Shown here: in pieces, positions 37,187 to 45,702 of the stretch
Numbering within the stretch: the stretch's first letter is position 1
Layout: each line of letters opens with the position of its first letter
NCBI RefSeq assembly: GCF_019303495.1
Contig: NZ_JAEVFI010000011.1
Location: 59,440-123,439, forward strand
DNA: 64,000 nucleotides
DNA from: Streptomyces sp. JJ66
GTDB taxonomy: Bacteria > Actinomycetota > Actinomycetes > Streptomycetales > Streptomycetaceae
Direction: 5' to 3'
Notes under the pieces: generated by a model
What the model saw: the letters and a program-made list of their open reading frames with translations, nothing else
The model's database searches: none
What the model was told of the DNA's origin: nothing
Program-made: the position numbers and the translations under genes

Positions 37187-38269
37187 ATGACGGCAGAAGC
37201 AGCGGACGTGCCAGAGGCAGTCCACGGCACCGCTCACGCCATGCCGGATTTCCAGCACCCCTTCATACCCCGTGTCCATCCGCGCGCCGCAGAGGCCAAC
37301 CAGGACGCGGCCCGCTGGGTCAGGGGCCACGGGCTCATCGACGACGACGCATTCACCGACTTTGCCAACATCGCCTTCGGGTATCTCGCAGCCCGGGTTC
37401 TGCCCGAGGCCCCGTACGAGCGCGTGCTGACCCTGGCCCGTTGGATGGCCTGGTCCTTCGTCCTCGATGACCAGCACGACCACCTCATCCGCACCGGTGA
37501 GCTCGACGCCTGGACGGCCGTGGCCGCGGTCGTCGCCGGACGGCAGGAACCGTCACCCGACGACAACCCGCTGATCCGTGCGTTCGTCGAAGTCAAGAGC
37601 CAGGTCCTGGCCGGTCTGCCCGCCTCTGTCCACCCCCGCTACCGCCATCATCTGGCCCAGATGATGGACGCCATGGACCGCGAGGCCGCCCACCGCACCG
37701 CCCCGCAGCCGCCGAGCATCGCCGCCTACGTGCTCACGCGTAGGCACAGTTCCATGCTCCCGGCGATGATGGACATCACCGAGGGCGCCCTCGGCGTGGA
37801 GGTGCCGCCCGAATCGCATGGCCTGCCCGCGTTCCAGGAACTGCGGTGGAGCGCGATCGACATCGTCTCCTGGACCAACGACATCGTCTCGTACCGCAAG
37901 GAGTCCTCCTGCGGCGACGTGAACAACCTCGTTCTGCTCCTGGTACACCAGCACGGCCTGTCTCTCCCCGACGCTGTCGGGCTCGTCACCCAGCGCATCA
38001 AGGACCGCGTCCAAGACCTCCTGCACGCCCGCGAACGTCTACCCCGCGCTCTGCAGGTGCTGGGCCTGACGGCGTCCGGTCTTCAGGAGGCCGCACTGAC
38101 CTGCGCCGACAACCTCCAAGACTGGGTCATCGGCACGGACCTCTGGGAGCGCACCGACTGCACCCGCTACCGCGAGAGCCGGTGGATCAACGGTCACGAA
38201 GGCGCCTACAACCGGCCCGATCTCCTCGTCACCAGGACGGCGAGTTCCCCGCCCAGCTCATCGGCCTGA
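37187..38269 (+). CDS. Class I terpene synthase
   Basis: 360 aa from ATG 37187 (AGGAGG upstream). The first metal-binding motif is D94-D95-Q-H-D98 (DDxxD). The second is N231-D-I-V-S235-Y-R-K-E239 (NSE triad), and a C-terminal RYRESRW supplies the Arg-Tyr pair. Size and motifs fit bacterial sesqui- or diterpene cyclases. No prenyltransferase or P450 lies next to it, so it probably makes a volatile hydrocarbon or alcohol from a general prenyl diphosphate pool; product not predictable. Confidence 0.92.
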   Translation: MTAEAADVPEAVHGTAHAMPDFQHPFIPRVHPRAAEANQDAARWVRGHGLIDDDAFTDFANIAFGYLAARVLPEAPYERVLTLARWMAWSFVLDDQHDHLIRTGELDAWTAVAAVVAGRQEPSPDDNPLIRAFVEVKSQVLAGLPASVHPRYRHHLAQMMDAMDREAAHRTAPQPPSIAAYVLTRRHSSMLPAMMDITEGALGVEVPPESHGLPAFQELRWSAIDIVSWTNDIVSYRKESSCGDVNNLVLLLVHQHGLSLPDAVGLVTQRIKDRVQDLLHARERLPRALQVLGLTASGLQEAALTCADNLQDWVIGTDLWERTDCTRYRESRWINGHEGAYNRPDLLVTRTASSPPSSSA

Positions 38270-38313
38270 CTGCTGCCGCCGAGACCACCCCTTCGGATGC
38301 CGCCTCCCGTCGC

Positions 38314-38688
38314 TCAGGAGCGGACGAAGCAGAAGGGGTGGCCTGCCGGGTCGGCGTAAACGCGGTAGTTGCGCTTGCCGCCGTGGTCGTCGGCGTCCAG
38401 GACCTTCGCGCCGAGGTCGAGCGCTCGCACCTGAGCGGCTTCCATGTCGTCCACCAGGAGATCGAGGTGGAGCTGCTGGGAGTCGTGATCGGCGGCGGGC
38501 CACTGCGGCGGCCGGAAGCCGGGTGCCCGCTGGAACGCGAGCCGCGAGCCGTCGGGGAGGTAGAGGTCGATCCAGTCGGCGTCGTCCGCGCCCTTGACCT
38601 GGCCGCCCAGCAGCTCCGCGTAGAACCGTGCCAGCGGCCTCGGCTCCGGGCAGTCCAGCACCACGACCTGCAAGGTAGCCACAGCCAT
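38314..38688 (-). CDS. VOC/glyoxalase-like protein
   Basis: 124 aa from ATG 38688 behind GAGGAGG. Paired beta-alpha-beta-beta-beta modules: LQVVVLDCPEPRPLARFYAE, then LHLDLLVDDMEAAQVRALDL and the closing YADPAGHPFCFVR. This is the layout of the vicinal oxygen chelate superfamily, which includes glyoxalases, dioxygenases and antibiotic-binding proteins. Substrate unknown. Convergent with the terpene synthase, 44 bp apart. Confidence 0.85.
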   Translation of the reverse strand: MAVATLQVVVLDCPEPRPLARFYAELLGGQVKGADDADWIDLYLPDGSRLAFQRAPGFRPPQWPAADHDSQQLHLDLLVDDMEAAQVRALDLGAKVLDADDHGGKRNYRVYADPAGHPFCFVRS

Positions 38689-38749
38689 ACGTCCTCCTCG
38701 TCTCCTCGGATACCCCTCTCCCGGGTACCCGCTCACGCGCTGCGAGGCG

Positions 38750-38932
38750 TCAGCCGCCCCGGGTGTACGAGACGAACTCCGCCCATGAGTCGGGGGAGAG
38801 CGACAGGAGCGGCCCCTCCGTGTGCTTGGAGTCGCGGACGTGCACCGCCCCGGGCGACGCGGCGATCTCCACACAGTCTGAGCCATGCTCGTTGCTGCTG
38901 TAGCTGCTCTTGAACCACGCCAGCTCTGTCAT
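38750..38932 (-). CDS. DUF397 protein (second copy)
   Basis: 60 aa. Diagnostic pattern WFKSSYSSNEHGSDCVEIA, VHVRDSK and SWAEFVSY. DUF397 proteins are small partners of XRE-DUF5753 regulators in whiJ/abaA-type loci that influence development and antibiotic production. Located 4 bp after the related copy at 38937-39146; same operon. Confidence 0.92.
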   Translation of the reverse strand: MTELAWFKSSYSSNEHGSDCVEIAASPGAVHVRDSKHTEGPLLSLSPDSWAEFVSYTRGG

Positions 38933-38936
38933 CGCC

Positions 38937-39146
38937 TCACCTCTCGACTGCGTAGCTCACGAACTCCGCCCACACCGCTGGCGTCAGCGAGAGGAACGGT
39001 TCCTCCGTGCGCTTGGAGTCACGGACGTGCACCGCCGTGGGATCAGACGCAACTTCGACACAATCTGTGTCATGTTGGCCGTTGCTGTAGCTGCTCTTGA
39101 ACCACTTGAGGTGCCTACCTCCAGCGGTCTTCGCTTCGGTGCTCAT
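38937..39146 (-). CDS. DUF397 protein (first copy)
   Basis: 69 aa with LKWFKSSYSNGQHDTDCVEV, VHVRDSKRTEEPFLSL and WAEFVSYAVE. Its ATG overlaps the stop of the XRE regulator (ATGA), which ties it to that gene. A close paralogue follows directly. Confidence 0.92.
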   Translation of the reverse strand: MSTEAKTAGGRHLKWFKSSYSNGQHDTDCVEVASDPTAVHVRDSKRTEEPFLSLTPAVWAEFVSYAVER

Positions 39147-39982
39147 GTCTCTCCCAGCACTTTCTCGATGAAGGCCAGCGACTCCCTGGGCGTGAGAGCC
39201 TGAGCTCGAATGGTCCCATACCGCAGTTCCAACGACTGGACTTGAGGCGGCTTCGAGATGATGCGGGTGAGGTGCTGTACCTCGCAGTATCCCAGCGTGA
39301 CGCCCCCTCGAAGCTTGAACAGCCTGAAGCTGCCGTCGAGTCCAGCATGTTCCTCTCGGCCTGTCGGCATGACCTGGATTTCGACGTTCCGGAGGTGCCC
39401 CACCTCTAGCAGACGCGTCAGCTGCCTGCGGTGCGCATCCCTTCCCTGGAGAGGACGGCGGAGCGTTACCTCTTCCAGGACGAAGCTCATGGCGGGGACC
39501 GTTCTCGACCCGTCAAGAATCTCCTGCCTCGCCATGCGAGCGCTGACGTTCCGCTCGATGAGGTCCGCCGCGAGTAGTGGACGTTGCTCTGCGAAGAGGC
39601 CGCGCATGTACTCTTCCGTCTGCAAGAGAGCGTGCACAACGTGGGCGCTGTACACTCCCATCTCCACCGAGTCCGCTTCCAGCCTGGCGATGTTGCGGAC
39701 CTTGCGTGGGTAGCGGGCCTCCTCGACCTCCGTCGTCATCGCCTTGATCTTGCCGCCCGCGTTCAATACCACGTCGGCGCGTGCGAGCATCGTCGCCTTC
39801 GGAAGACGTCTGCCGCGTTCGACCGCTGAGATCATCTCCTCGCTGTAGCCGAGCTCGGTGCCCAGCTCGGTCTGGGTCAGGCCCGCGTCCTCGCGCCACA
39901 GCTTGATCTGGCGGCCGACCGCACGCATCACCGCGCCGGAGTCGTCCTCCACCTCGTCGTCCAACAGGCCGTCATCGTCCAT
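39143..39982 (-). CDS. XRE-family regulator with DUF5753 (WhiJ-like)
   Basis: 279 aa from ATG 39982 (MDDDGLLDDEVEDDSG). An acidic N-terminus precedes a helix-turn-helix (about 25-80: LWREDAGLTQTELGTELGYS...MISAVERGRRLP). The C-terminal DUF5753 ligand-like domain carries YSAHVVHALLQTEEYMRGLF and LDGSFRLFKLRG. In WhiJ-type systems such proteins repress target genes until modulated by their DUF397 partner. Tandem repeats at 40029-40104 lie in its promoter. Confidence 0.9.
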   Translation of the reverse strand: MDDDGLLDDEVEDDSGAVMRAVGRQIKLWREDAGLTQTELGTELGYSEEMISAVERGRRLPKATMLARADVVLNAGGKIKAMTTEVEEARYPRKVRNIARLEADSVEMGVYSAHVVHALLQTEEYMRGLFAEQRPLLAADLIERNVSARMARQEILDGSRTVPAMSFVLEEVTLRRPLQGRDAHRRQLTRLLEVGHLRNVEIQVMPTGREEHAGLDGSFRLFKLRGGVTLGYCEVQHLTRIISKPPQVQSLELRYGTIRAQALTPRESLAFIEKVLGET

Positions 39983-40028
39983 AACCGCCCACCTCCGTCG
40001 TACCGAAGTCAACGCCGCCGCAGAGCAC

Positions 40029-40104
40029 CCGGACACCCCGGACAGGCCGGACAGGCCGGACAGGCCGGACAGCACCCGGACAACCCCCGGACAGCATCCG
40101 GACC
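40029..40104. repeat. Array of CCGGACA-type repeats in a divergent promoter
   Basis: Four near-perfect head-to-tail 9-bp units (GGCCGGACA) at about 40036-40071 are flanked by degenerate CCGGACA copies, eight in all. They lie 47-122 bp upstream of the XRE gene and about 55 bp before the RsbW-like gene. Could be operator sites or simply a slippage-prone array. Confidence 0.8.
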
Positions 40105-40158
40105 ATTCACCCTCCGTGCGGGCTACGTCACTATTCACGGTACGCCCCAGCACTGACA

Positions 40159-40599
40159 GTGGGTCAGGTGAACGCAGAAACCACCACCACGACCGAAGAC
40201 CGCACCCCAGCACACCAGTTCAGCACGCTGCTCTCCCCCACCCGGCGCGGGGCACGGCTCGCACGGCTGCTGACCGTCGCCCACCTGGGCTGTCGGGGCC
40301 TGCCCACCGAGCAGGCCGCGACCATCGTTGCGGAGCTGGCCGCCAACGCCGTCCTCCACGGCCGCGTACCAGGCCGGGACTTCCGGCTGGACCTGACCCT
40401 CACCGGCCCCACCTTGCGCATCGAGGTCACCGACACCCGCGACGACCAACTACCCGACACCAGCCCACAACCACCCACCCCCCACGCGGAATCCGGACGC
40501 GGCCTCCTACTCGTCGCAGCCCTCGCCGACCGCTGGGGCGTCCACACCGGCCCCACCCCGCGCAAAACCGTCTGGGCCGAACTCACCCTCCCCACCTGA
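40159..40599 (+). CDS. RsbW-like ATP-binding protein (GHKL)
   Basis: 146 aa, GTG 40159 (another GTG three codons later). Single HATPase domain: N-box AATIVAELAANAVLHG, G1 LRIEVTDTRDD and G2 ESGRGLLLVAALADRWGV. Such small kinases or anti-sigma-like proteins accompany WhiJ/DUF397 units in Streptomyces. Divergent from the XRE regulator across the repeat array, so it is likely part of the same signalling module. Confidence 0.88.
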   Translation: MGQVNAETTTTTEDRTPAHQFSTLLSPTRRGARLARLLTVAHLGCRGLPTEQAATIVAELAANAVLHGRVPGRDFRLDLTLTGPTLRIEVTDTRDDQLPDTSPQPPTPHAESGRGLLLVAALADRWGVHTGPTPRKTVWAELTLPT

Positions 40600-40732
40600 C
40601 CGCCTCCTCACCCCGCTGACGCCAAAGCGCACCCCATGCCATTCTAGAAAGCCCCCGTCTCGGGAGTATCCAAGCCTTGCGGCCGACGCCACGGTCATCG
40701 GGATGGACCGAAGAACTATCGGATGCGCTACA

Positions 40733-40775
40733 AGCACTGCGGTAGCGACGCATATGACATCGCTACCGCAGTGCT
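40733..40775. terminator. Bidirectional terminator, 16-bp perfect stem
   Basis: Arms 40733-40748 and 40760-40775 are exact reverse complements, with an 11-nt loop. It lies between the convergent RsbW-like gene and the small membrane-protein gene, touching the latter's stop codon. Confidence 0.8.
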
Positions 40776-41032
40776 CACGCTCCCTTGACCGCTATCGCCG
40801 CAACGACACCGATTAGCACGACGGAGAGAAATACCAGATACTGGGTACGGGAGAGAACACGCAGGTTTTCAGGACTGCGTGATCGACGGTAAATGAGTAC
40901 ACTGAAGGCCAGCACGGCACCCAAGGCCAGCAACCATACTTCATAGACCACAGAAAAAATGGCGATCAATGCCAGAATGGTTAGCACGATGGTGATGTTC
41001 CGAGAATCGACCTTCACTGTGCACCGTCTCAT
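40775..41032 (-). CDS. Small membrane protein
   Basis: 85 aa with three hydrophobic helices (about 12-28, 31-46 and 66-83) around a basic loop YRRSRSPENLRVLSR. Family not recognised. Start uncertain: ATG 41032 or GTG 41017, neither with a strong binding site. Codon usage is more AT-tolerant than in surrounding genes. Confidence 0.6.
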   Translation of the reverse strand: MRRCTVKVDSRNITIVLTILALIAIFSVVYEVWLLALGAVLAFSVLIYRRSRSPENLRVLSRTQYLVFLSVVLIGVVAAIAVKGA

Positions 41033-41126
41033 TCGAGATTGCCCGGTAAGTCTCTCCGGGGCATTGACGGGGTCAGCTCGTTGCCAGATGTGACCCCGTC
41101 ACCGCAGCTCTTAGATCTTCTTGTAC

Positions 41127-41485
41127 TTACTGCACTTGAAGTACCATGTTTTTTCGGGCCTCTTGGTTCACAACGTTTGCCAGGAGAACCGTACTCCCTT
41201 CACCCTCGTGCGTGGTTACCGCGATATTTCCGTTCGCGCGCTTGGGAGCAGATGCAACGATTCCCTCAGAGCTAGAACCGATGACAGACCGGGCAGCATC
41301 AGATGGAGTGGCGACGGATTCGGCGATATCCGTGGCTCCAGTAACTTTCTCCACGACAGATGCTGCTCGGGTCACGTCCCGTGAATCAGAGGGCTTCCCC
41401 CTGTCACGGCGGCTGGCGATATAGAAGCGAGAATTGCTGCTGTGGTCAGCGCAGCCACCCCGCCCCCAGTACGCAGGCGTGGCAT
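41127..41485 (-). pseudogene. Secreted protein gene interrupted by a one-base frameshift
   Basis: ATG 41485 has an excellent site (GGAGGGG) and opens a signal peptide (GGGVAALTTAAILASISPAA). The frame stops soon after at a TGA. Adding one base to the five-G run (C-run 41397-41401 on the plus strand) joins it to the frame DVTRAASVVEKVTGATDIAE that ends at 41127 (MVLQVQ), giving a coherent protein of about 119 aa. Either a genuine frameshift pseudogene or a homopolymer base-call error. The polar C-terminal part (NGNIAVTTHEGEGSTVLLAN) resembles the first module of larger streptomycete secreted proteins, so it may also be truncated. Confidence 0.6.
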
Positions 41486-42192
41486 GTTTTCCCCTCCGGA
41501 ATCAGCCGTGCTCTCTCCGGCCGACCCCATCCCAAGATATACGGCAGACCAGTTCCAAGGTCCCCATGGTCAGTACTTCACCCCGGCCCGATACTGTCGA
41601 ATCCCCTAGGTCTACAGCAGCGTCTCGCGCCAAGCCGGAGTAACAAGCATGGATACTACAGGTATGTAGCGTGAGTGGACGACCACCCCCGTGCAGGGTT
41701 TTGGCCGGTCGTACGCCCCGCGTATACCGCGTATAGCTGACGCGCTGGACGCGGCTGTGGTGTCCTTGTGCGACTACAGCCTCGGTACCCGGGTGGCGCA
41801 GGCGTTGGACGGCACACTCGTCACCTACGACGGCAACTGACGCTCAGCGCACGCCGAAGGTGGGCTGAGCAGCGCCACGCGGCGGGGCTGCGCCATACCC
41901 CGCCCGGCTGGAGCGCACCTCCCACCGGAACGCGGTTTGCCGCGTCCCGGTCGGCCAGACACCGGCACGGCACGACGCCAACCCGTAAAGCACGTCTGGG
42001 GAAGAACCACCCATCCCGCCCACCCACCACGCGCGTTGACCCATCCGGGTGAACACCGCCGCAGGCAACTGGACTTGGGCGCAGTTGGCTGGCATAGGCT
42101 CGGGGGGGGATCGCACAACCGCACATGCGTCGGCCCCCGCCGGGACGGCAATCCCGGGCGAGGGCCTGACCACCGAGGAAGTAGGGCTTCCC
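41486..42192. other. Intergenic stretch with a possible gene fragment
   Basis: 707 bp. A plus-strand fragment ending at 41840 (VVSLCDYSLGTRVAQALDG, about 50 residues after a TAG) looks protein-like but has no start site or family match. Otherwise no gene is evident. The end supplies AGGG before the GTG at 42193. Confidence 0.3.
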
Positions 42193-43266
42193 GTGGCTTC
42201 ACCGCAGCCTACCGCGCCGCCGTGCGCCCCGTCCGGAGTTCCGCACGCGGGTGTCACCCACGTGAAGGCCCGGCACACCGAGCGCTTCACGGTCGTCGGC
42301 AACCACCTCGCACAGCACCGCGAGCTGTCCGCGACGGCGATCGGGCTCGCTGTCCACATCCAGTCGCTGCCCGAGGGTGCCCGGGTCGATATCAAGAGCC
42401 TCGCGTCCCGGTTCCGCGAGGGCGAGACTCGGGTGGCCGCCGCGCTGCGCGAGCTGGAGAGGCACGGTTACCTGGTTCGGAGCCGTCACCGCACGGCGGC
42501 GGGCCGGATCGTCACCCGCACCGTCTGTCATCACCGGCCCGGGCAGGGGTCCGGCTCCACGGCTGGCCCGCGCTCCGGGCAGGTGGCTGGACGTCAGCTG
42601 GGGCGGGGGGCCGGGCATCGCTCCGGTTCGGCGTCCGCTCCGGCGCCCGGCTGTGTGCCGCCGCCGCTCCCCGCTCCGCGCCGGGCGCCCTGCGCTCCGG
42701 CGCGGGTGGCACGGTCCGGCCCCGCCACCGTCGTCACGCCGCCCGTGGCCGTGCCGCCCCTTGGCACGCCGCCCGACGCCAGCCCATCTGACGCCGCGCG
42801 GTCCGGCAGCGCGGCACCGGGCGCCGCGTCAGCGGAGGCGGGCACGCCCGCAGGGGTGGGGGCCGGGCGCGTACCGGCCTCGCCGCTGCCCGCGCCGCGT
42901 ACGGCGAACCTCGGGCGGCACCGCATCGCCGCTGATCTCCTCATCGGCCTGCATCGCGCCGATCCCCGGCTTCTCCTGTCCGAGCGCGACGTCCGGCGCC
43001 TCACCCCGGCTGTCGCCGCCTGGCTGGAACGCGGTGCCGCGTCCGAGACCGTTCGCGTAGCCCTGGTGACCGGCCTGCCCGATCCCCTGCGTCATCCGGC
43101 GGCCCTGCTGGCCCACCGGCTCACCGCGCTGCTGCCCCCGCCCCGGGCCGCCGCGCCCCCGTCCGCGCCGCGCCCGGACCCGTTGCAGAACTGCGACGGC
43201 TGCGACCGCGCCTACCGCGCGCCCACACCCGGTGGCCGCTGCCGCGACTGCCGGACGGGCGCGTAG
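42193..43266 (+). CDS. Helix-turn-helix protein with C-terminal Cys4 zinc ribbon
   Basis: 357 aa from GTG 42193 (AGGG at good spacing); other in-frame GTGs at 42049 and 42262 are possible. A winged helix (about 25-110) reads HTERFTVVGNHLAQHRELSA, AIGLAVHIQSLPEGARVDIK, LRELERHGYLVRSRHR. A long Pro/Ala/Gly-rich linker (about 125-250) leads to a second helical domain (LLIGLHRADPRLLLSERDVR) and a terminal CDGCDRAY...CRDC ribbon. This is a recurrent streptomycete family of unknown targets; the architecture suggests DNA binding. Confidence 0.85.
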   Translation: MASPQPTAPPCAPSGVPHAGVTHVKARHTERFTVVGNHLAQHRELSATAIGLAVHIQSLPEGARVDIKSLASRFREGETRVAAALRELERHGYLVRSRHRTAAGRIVTRTVCHHRPGQGSGSTAGPRSGQVAGRQLGRGAGHRSGSASAPAPGCVPPPLPAPRRAPCAPARVARSGPATVVTPPVAVPPLGTPPDASPSDAARSGSAAPGAASAEAGTPAGVGAGRVPASPLPAPRTANLGRHRIAADLLIGLHRADPRLLLSERDVRRLTPAVAAWLERGAASETVRVALVTGLPDPLRHPAALLAHRLTALLPPPRAAAPPSAPRPDPLQNCDGCDRAYRAPTPGGRCRDCRTGA

Positions 43267-43268
43267 GT

Positions 43269-43291
43269 CACGGCCCCCAGGGGGCGCCGTG
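43269..43291. terminator. Hairpin between convergent genes
   Basis: CACGGC (43269-43274) pairs with GCCGTG (43286-43291), and an inner C-run/G-run extends the stem after a bulged C. Lies between the HTH gene and phoD stops. Confidence 0.5.
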
Positions 43292-43316
43292 GACACCGGG
43301 GTGGGGCGCGGTGGGG

Positions 43317-44882
43317 TCAGTCGCGGCGCCACTGGGCGGGGGAGTTCCGCGTCGCCGGGTCCTCGTGGGAGCCGGGGGTGCCGCGGTCGATGTGGAACGT
43401 GGTCAGTGTCGTCACCGGGGAGGCCGGGTCGCGGCGGTCGGCGATGACGCGCAGGTGGGCGCTGAACCGACGCGGGGTGACCTCGTAGACGTCGTAGCCG
43501 TAGCGGTTGCCCTCGAAGTACTTCAGGTGCGGGTTGGCGGCGCCCATGCGCGGGCCGTTGGTCTCGTTCCACTGGGGCGAGTAGGCGCCGGAGGTGACGG
43601 AGTGGGCGGTGAACTCGGTGCCGAGCACCGGGGAGGAGGGGTCGTCGAAGTCGGGGCGGAGGTCGTCGACGAAGGCCGAGTGCCAGTCGCCGGTGACGAC
43701 GACGAGGTCTTCCAGGCCGCTGTCGTGGACGTGGTGCAGGACCTCCTCGCGTTCGGCGCGGAAGCCGTCCCACTGGTCGGTGAACATGTACCAGCCGCCG
43801 GGGCGGGCGCGCAGCTGGCTCAGCATGATCGAGTTGGCCCACACGTGCCAGGTGTCCGGGGCGCGGTCGATGGTGTCCTTGAGCCAGGTCTTCTGCGCGG
43901 TGCCGAGGATCGTGCCGTCCGGGAGGTTCTGCGCCGAGCGGTGCGAGCGCAGGTCCAGGACGGTCAGCTCCAGCAGGTCGCCCCAGCGGCGGACGCGGTG
44001 AATCTCCGGGTCGGGCAGTGCGGCGTGGGCGCCGTCGCGGTGCGGCATGTGCTCGTACCACGCCTGGTAGGCGGCGGCGCGGCGCTGCATGAACGGCGCC
44101 CCTCCGCCCGTCCCGGAGTAGTCGTTGACGACCTCGTGGTCGTCCCAGGTGAGGAACCACGGGTGGGCGGCGTGCGCGGCGCGCAGGGAAGGATCACCCT
44201 TGTAGAGGGCGTGGCGGCGGCGGTAGTCGGCGACGGTGAAGACGGCCGGGCCCTCGTGGTCGCGCACGTGGTCGGCCGGGACGCCGCCGACCTGGCCGTG
44301 CTCGTAGAGGTAGTCGCCCAGGTGGACGACGAAGTCCAGGTCCTCGCGGGCGATGCCACGGTGCGCGGCGTAGAAGCCGTCGTGGAACGCCTGGCAGTTG
44401 GCGGTGGCGAAGCGGGCGGAGGCGAGGGCGCCGACCGGTGCCGTGCGGGTGCGGCCGGTGCGGCTGCGCTGGCCCAGCGCGGTGAAAGCGTACCAGTAGC
44501 GGGTGCCGGGGCGCAGGCCGGTCACGGGCACGTGCACGCTGTGGCCGAGCGTCGCGGACGCCGGGACGGTGCCCCGGGCCACGACGCTGCGCAGCCCCGC
44601 GTCCGTGGCCACCGCCCACTCGACCTCGACGATCTCCGGCAACGGCTGTTCGGCGGCGAGCGGTTCGGGGGCGAGCCGGGTCCACAGCAGCACGCTGTGC
44701 GCCTGTGGGTCGCCGGAGGCCACGCCGAGGGTGAAGGGGGCCGGGTCGTAGTCCGCGCCGAGTGCTTCGGCGGCCTCGCGGGCCTGGGCCGGGGAGAGCC
44801 CGGCGCTCAGCGGCCAGGCGAGGTTCAGCGCGCCGGCGGCTCCGGCCGCCTTCAGCAGGTCACGTCGGTTGAGGCGGGTCAT
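43317..44882 (-). CDS. phoD: PhoD-family alkaline phosphatase/phosphodiesterase, Tat-exported
   Basis: 521 aa. Twin-arginine signal NRRDLLKAAGAAGALNLAWP. An N-terminal Fn3-like PhoD domain (about 45-140) is followed by the metallophosphatase domain with FVVHLGDYLYE, LTWDDHEVVNDY, WANSIMLSQL and VVTGDWHSAFVDDL. These motifs carry the calcium/iron ligands of PhoD. Liberates phosphate from esters outside the cell; usually PhoP-controlled, though I did not identify a PHO box. ATG overlaps the upstream partner gene (ATGA). Confidence 0.92.
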   Translation of the reverse strand: MTRLNRRDLLKAAGAAGALNLAWPLSAGLSPAQAREAAEALGADYDPAPFTLGVASGDPQAHSVLLWTRLAPEPLAAEQPLPEIVEVEWAVATDAGLRSVVARGTVPASATLGHSVHVPVTGLRPGTRYWYAFTALGQRSRTGRTRTAPVGALASARFATANCQAFHDGFYAAHRGIAREDLDFVVHLGDYLYEHGQVGGVPADHVRDHEGPAVFTVADYRRRHALYKGDPSLRAAHAAHPWFLTWDDHEVVNDYSGTGGGAPFMQRRAAAYQAWYEHMPHRDGAHAALPDPEIHRVRRWGDLLELTVLDLRSHRSAQNLPDGTILGTAQKTWLKDTIDRAPDTWHVWANSIMLSQLRARPGGWYMFTDQWDGFRAEREEVLHHVHDSGLEDLVVVTGDWHSAFVDDLRPDFDDPSSPVLGTEFTAHSVTSGAYSPQWNETNGPRMGAANPHLKYFEGNRYGYDVYEVTPRRFSAHLRVIADRRDPASPVTTLTTFHIDRGTPGSHEDPATRNSPAQWRRD

Positions 44883-45511
44883 GCGCGTCCCCCCGGGGTG
44901 GTCGCGGTGGCGGTGGTCGCAGTGGCCGTTGGCGTGGGGGCGGTGCTCGCCGGGGCGGTCAAGGTGAGGGAGACGGCGTCGGCGTAGCCGTCGTTGGACG
45001 TTCCGCCGCTACGGGTGAAGACCAGCAGCACGCGGGCCGTGCGGGCGCCGGGCGGCACCGTGGCCGTGGCGGTGCGTTCGACCAGCCCGGTGCGCGCGCC
45101 GCGCTCGTCTGCGGTGACGGGGCCGAGCACGCTCAGCGCCACCGGCGTGCCGCGCGCGTCCCGGAACTCCACGGACAGCCGCGCCCCGTCCTCCTGCCCC
45201 GCGTAGCCGCCGAGCCACCCGGCGAGCGTGTACCGCACCCGCCCGGCGTCCACGGCCGAGCGCCCCGTCGCACCCCGTGCGGGCAGCTCGATGTCCTGGG
45301 CGAGCGCGGTGCGGGTGCTGTTGCCGCCGGAGAAGAACCGGCTGCCGCGCTGGGCCGGGCCCGGGTCGGACGGCGTCGGGTAGCCGCCGCCGTGGCGGTA
45401 GGCGATCAGCGCGGGCGCGCCCTCTGCCACCTCCCAGCCGGTCACCGTCGTGATGGGCTCGGCACTGCCTCCGGGTCCGCTCTCCGCGTCACCGTTCACT
45501 ACGAGATTCAC
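44879..45511 (-). CDS. Beta-sandwich protein coupled to phoD
   Basis: 210 aa from GTG 45511 (MNLVVNGDAESGPGGSAEPI). The opening NLVVNGDAE and the closing STRTALAQDIELP...YTLAGWLGGYAGQED pattern resemble carbohydrate-binding-like jelly rolls. The C-terminus is Thr/Ala/Pro-rich. No signal peptide is visible with this start, nor in the longer frame to 45589, which is odd for a partner of an exported enzyme. Overlaps phoD by four bases. Confidence 0.75.
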   Translation of the reverse strand: MNLVVNGDAESGPGGSAEPITTVTGWEVAEGAPALIAYRHGGGYPTPSDPGPAQRGSRFFSGGNSTRTALAQDIELPARGATGRSAVDAGRVRYTLAGWLGGYAGQEDGARLSVEFRDARGTPVALSVLGPVTADERGARTGLVERTATATVPPGARTARVLLVFTRSGGTSNDGYADAVSLTLTAPASTAPTPTATATTATATTPGGRA

Positions 45512-45702
45512 GCGCGCCTCCCCTGCTCGGACTGGACGTGCGCATCTCACCAGCCGCCCGTGAACCCCGGAAGACCGCGCGTCGAACACCGGCCCGGCTG
45601 GCGGGAAACCAGCGGACGCGGGGGCGCGGCTCGGGCCGCCCGGGGGCGGCGCCGTTCACCCGGTCCGGTCGAAGGGACGCGTCAGGCCGGGGTGGATAAG
45701 GC

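Noticed and set aside
36554..37483. 309-residue minus-strand frame
   Set aside because: Antisense to the start of the terpene synthase; only a short part near 36600 looks protein-like and is discussed as a possible remnant.
41700..41840. Plus-strand fragment with SLCDYSLGTRVAQALDG
   Set aside because: Looks protein-like but has no start, no ribosome site and no recognisable family; listed only as intergenic content.
41819..42395. Several overlapping minus-strand frames (101-183 aa)
   Set aside because: Antisense to the HTH gene or its upstream region, with no domain and no ribosome sites.
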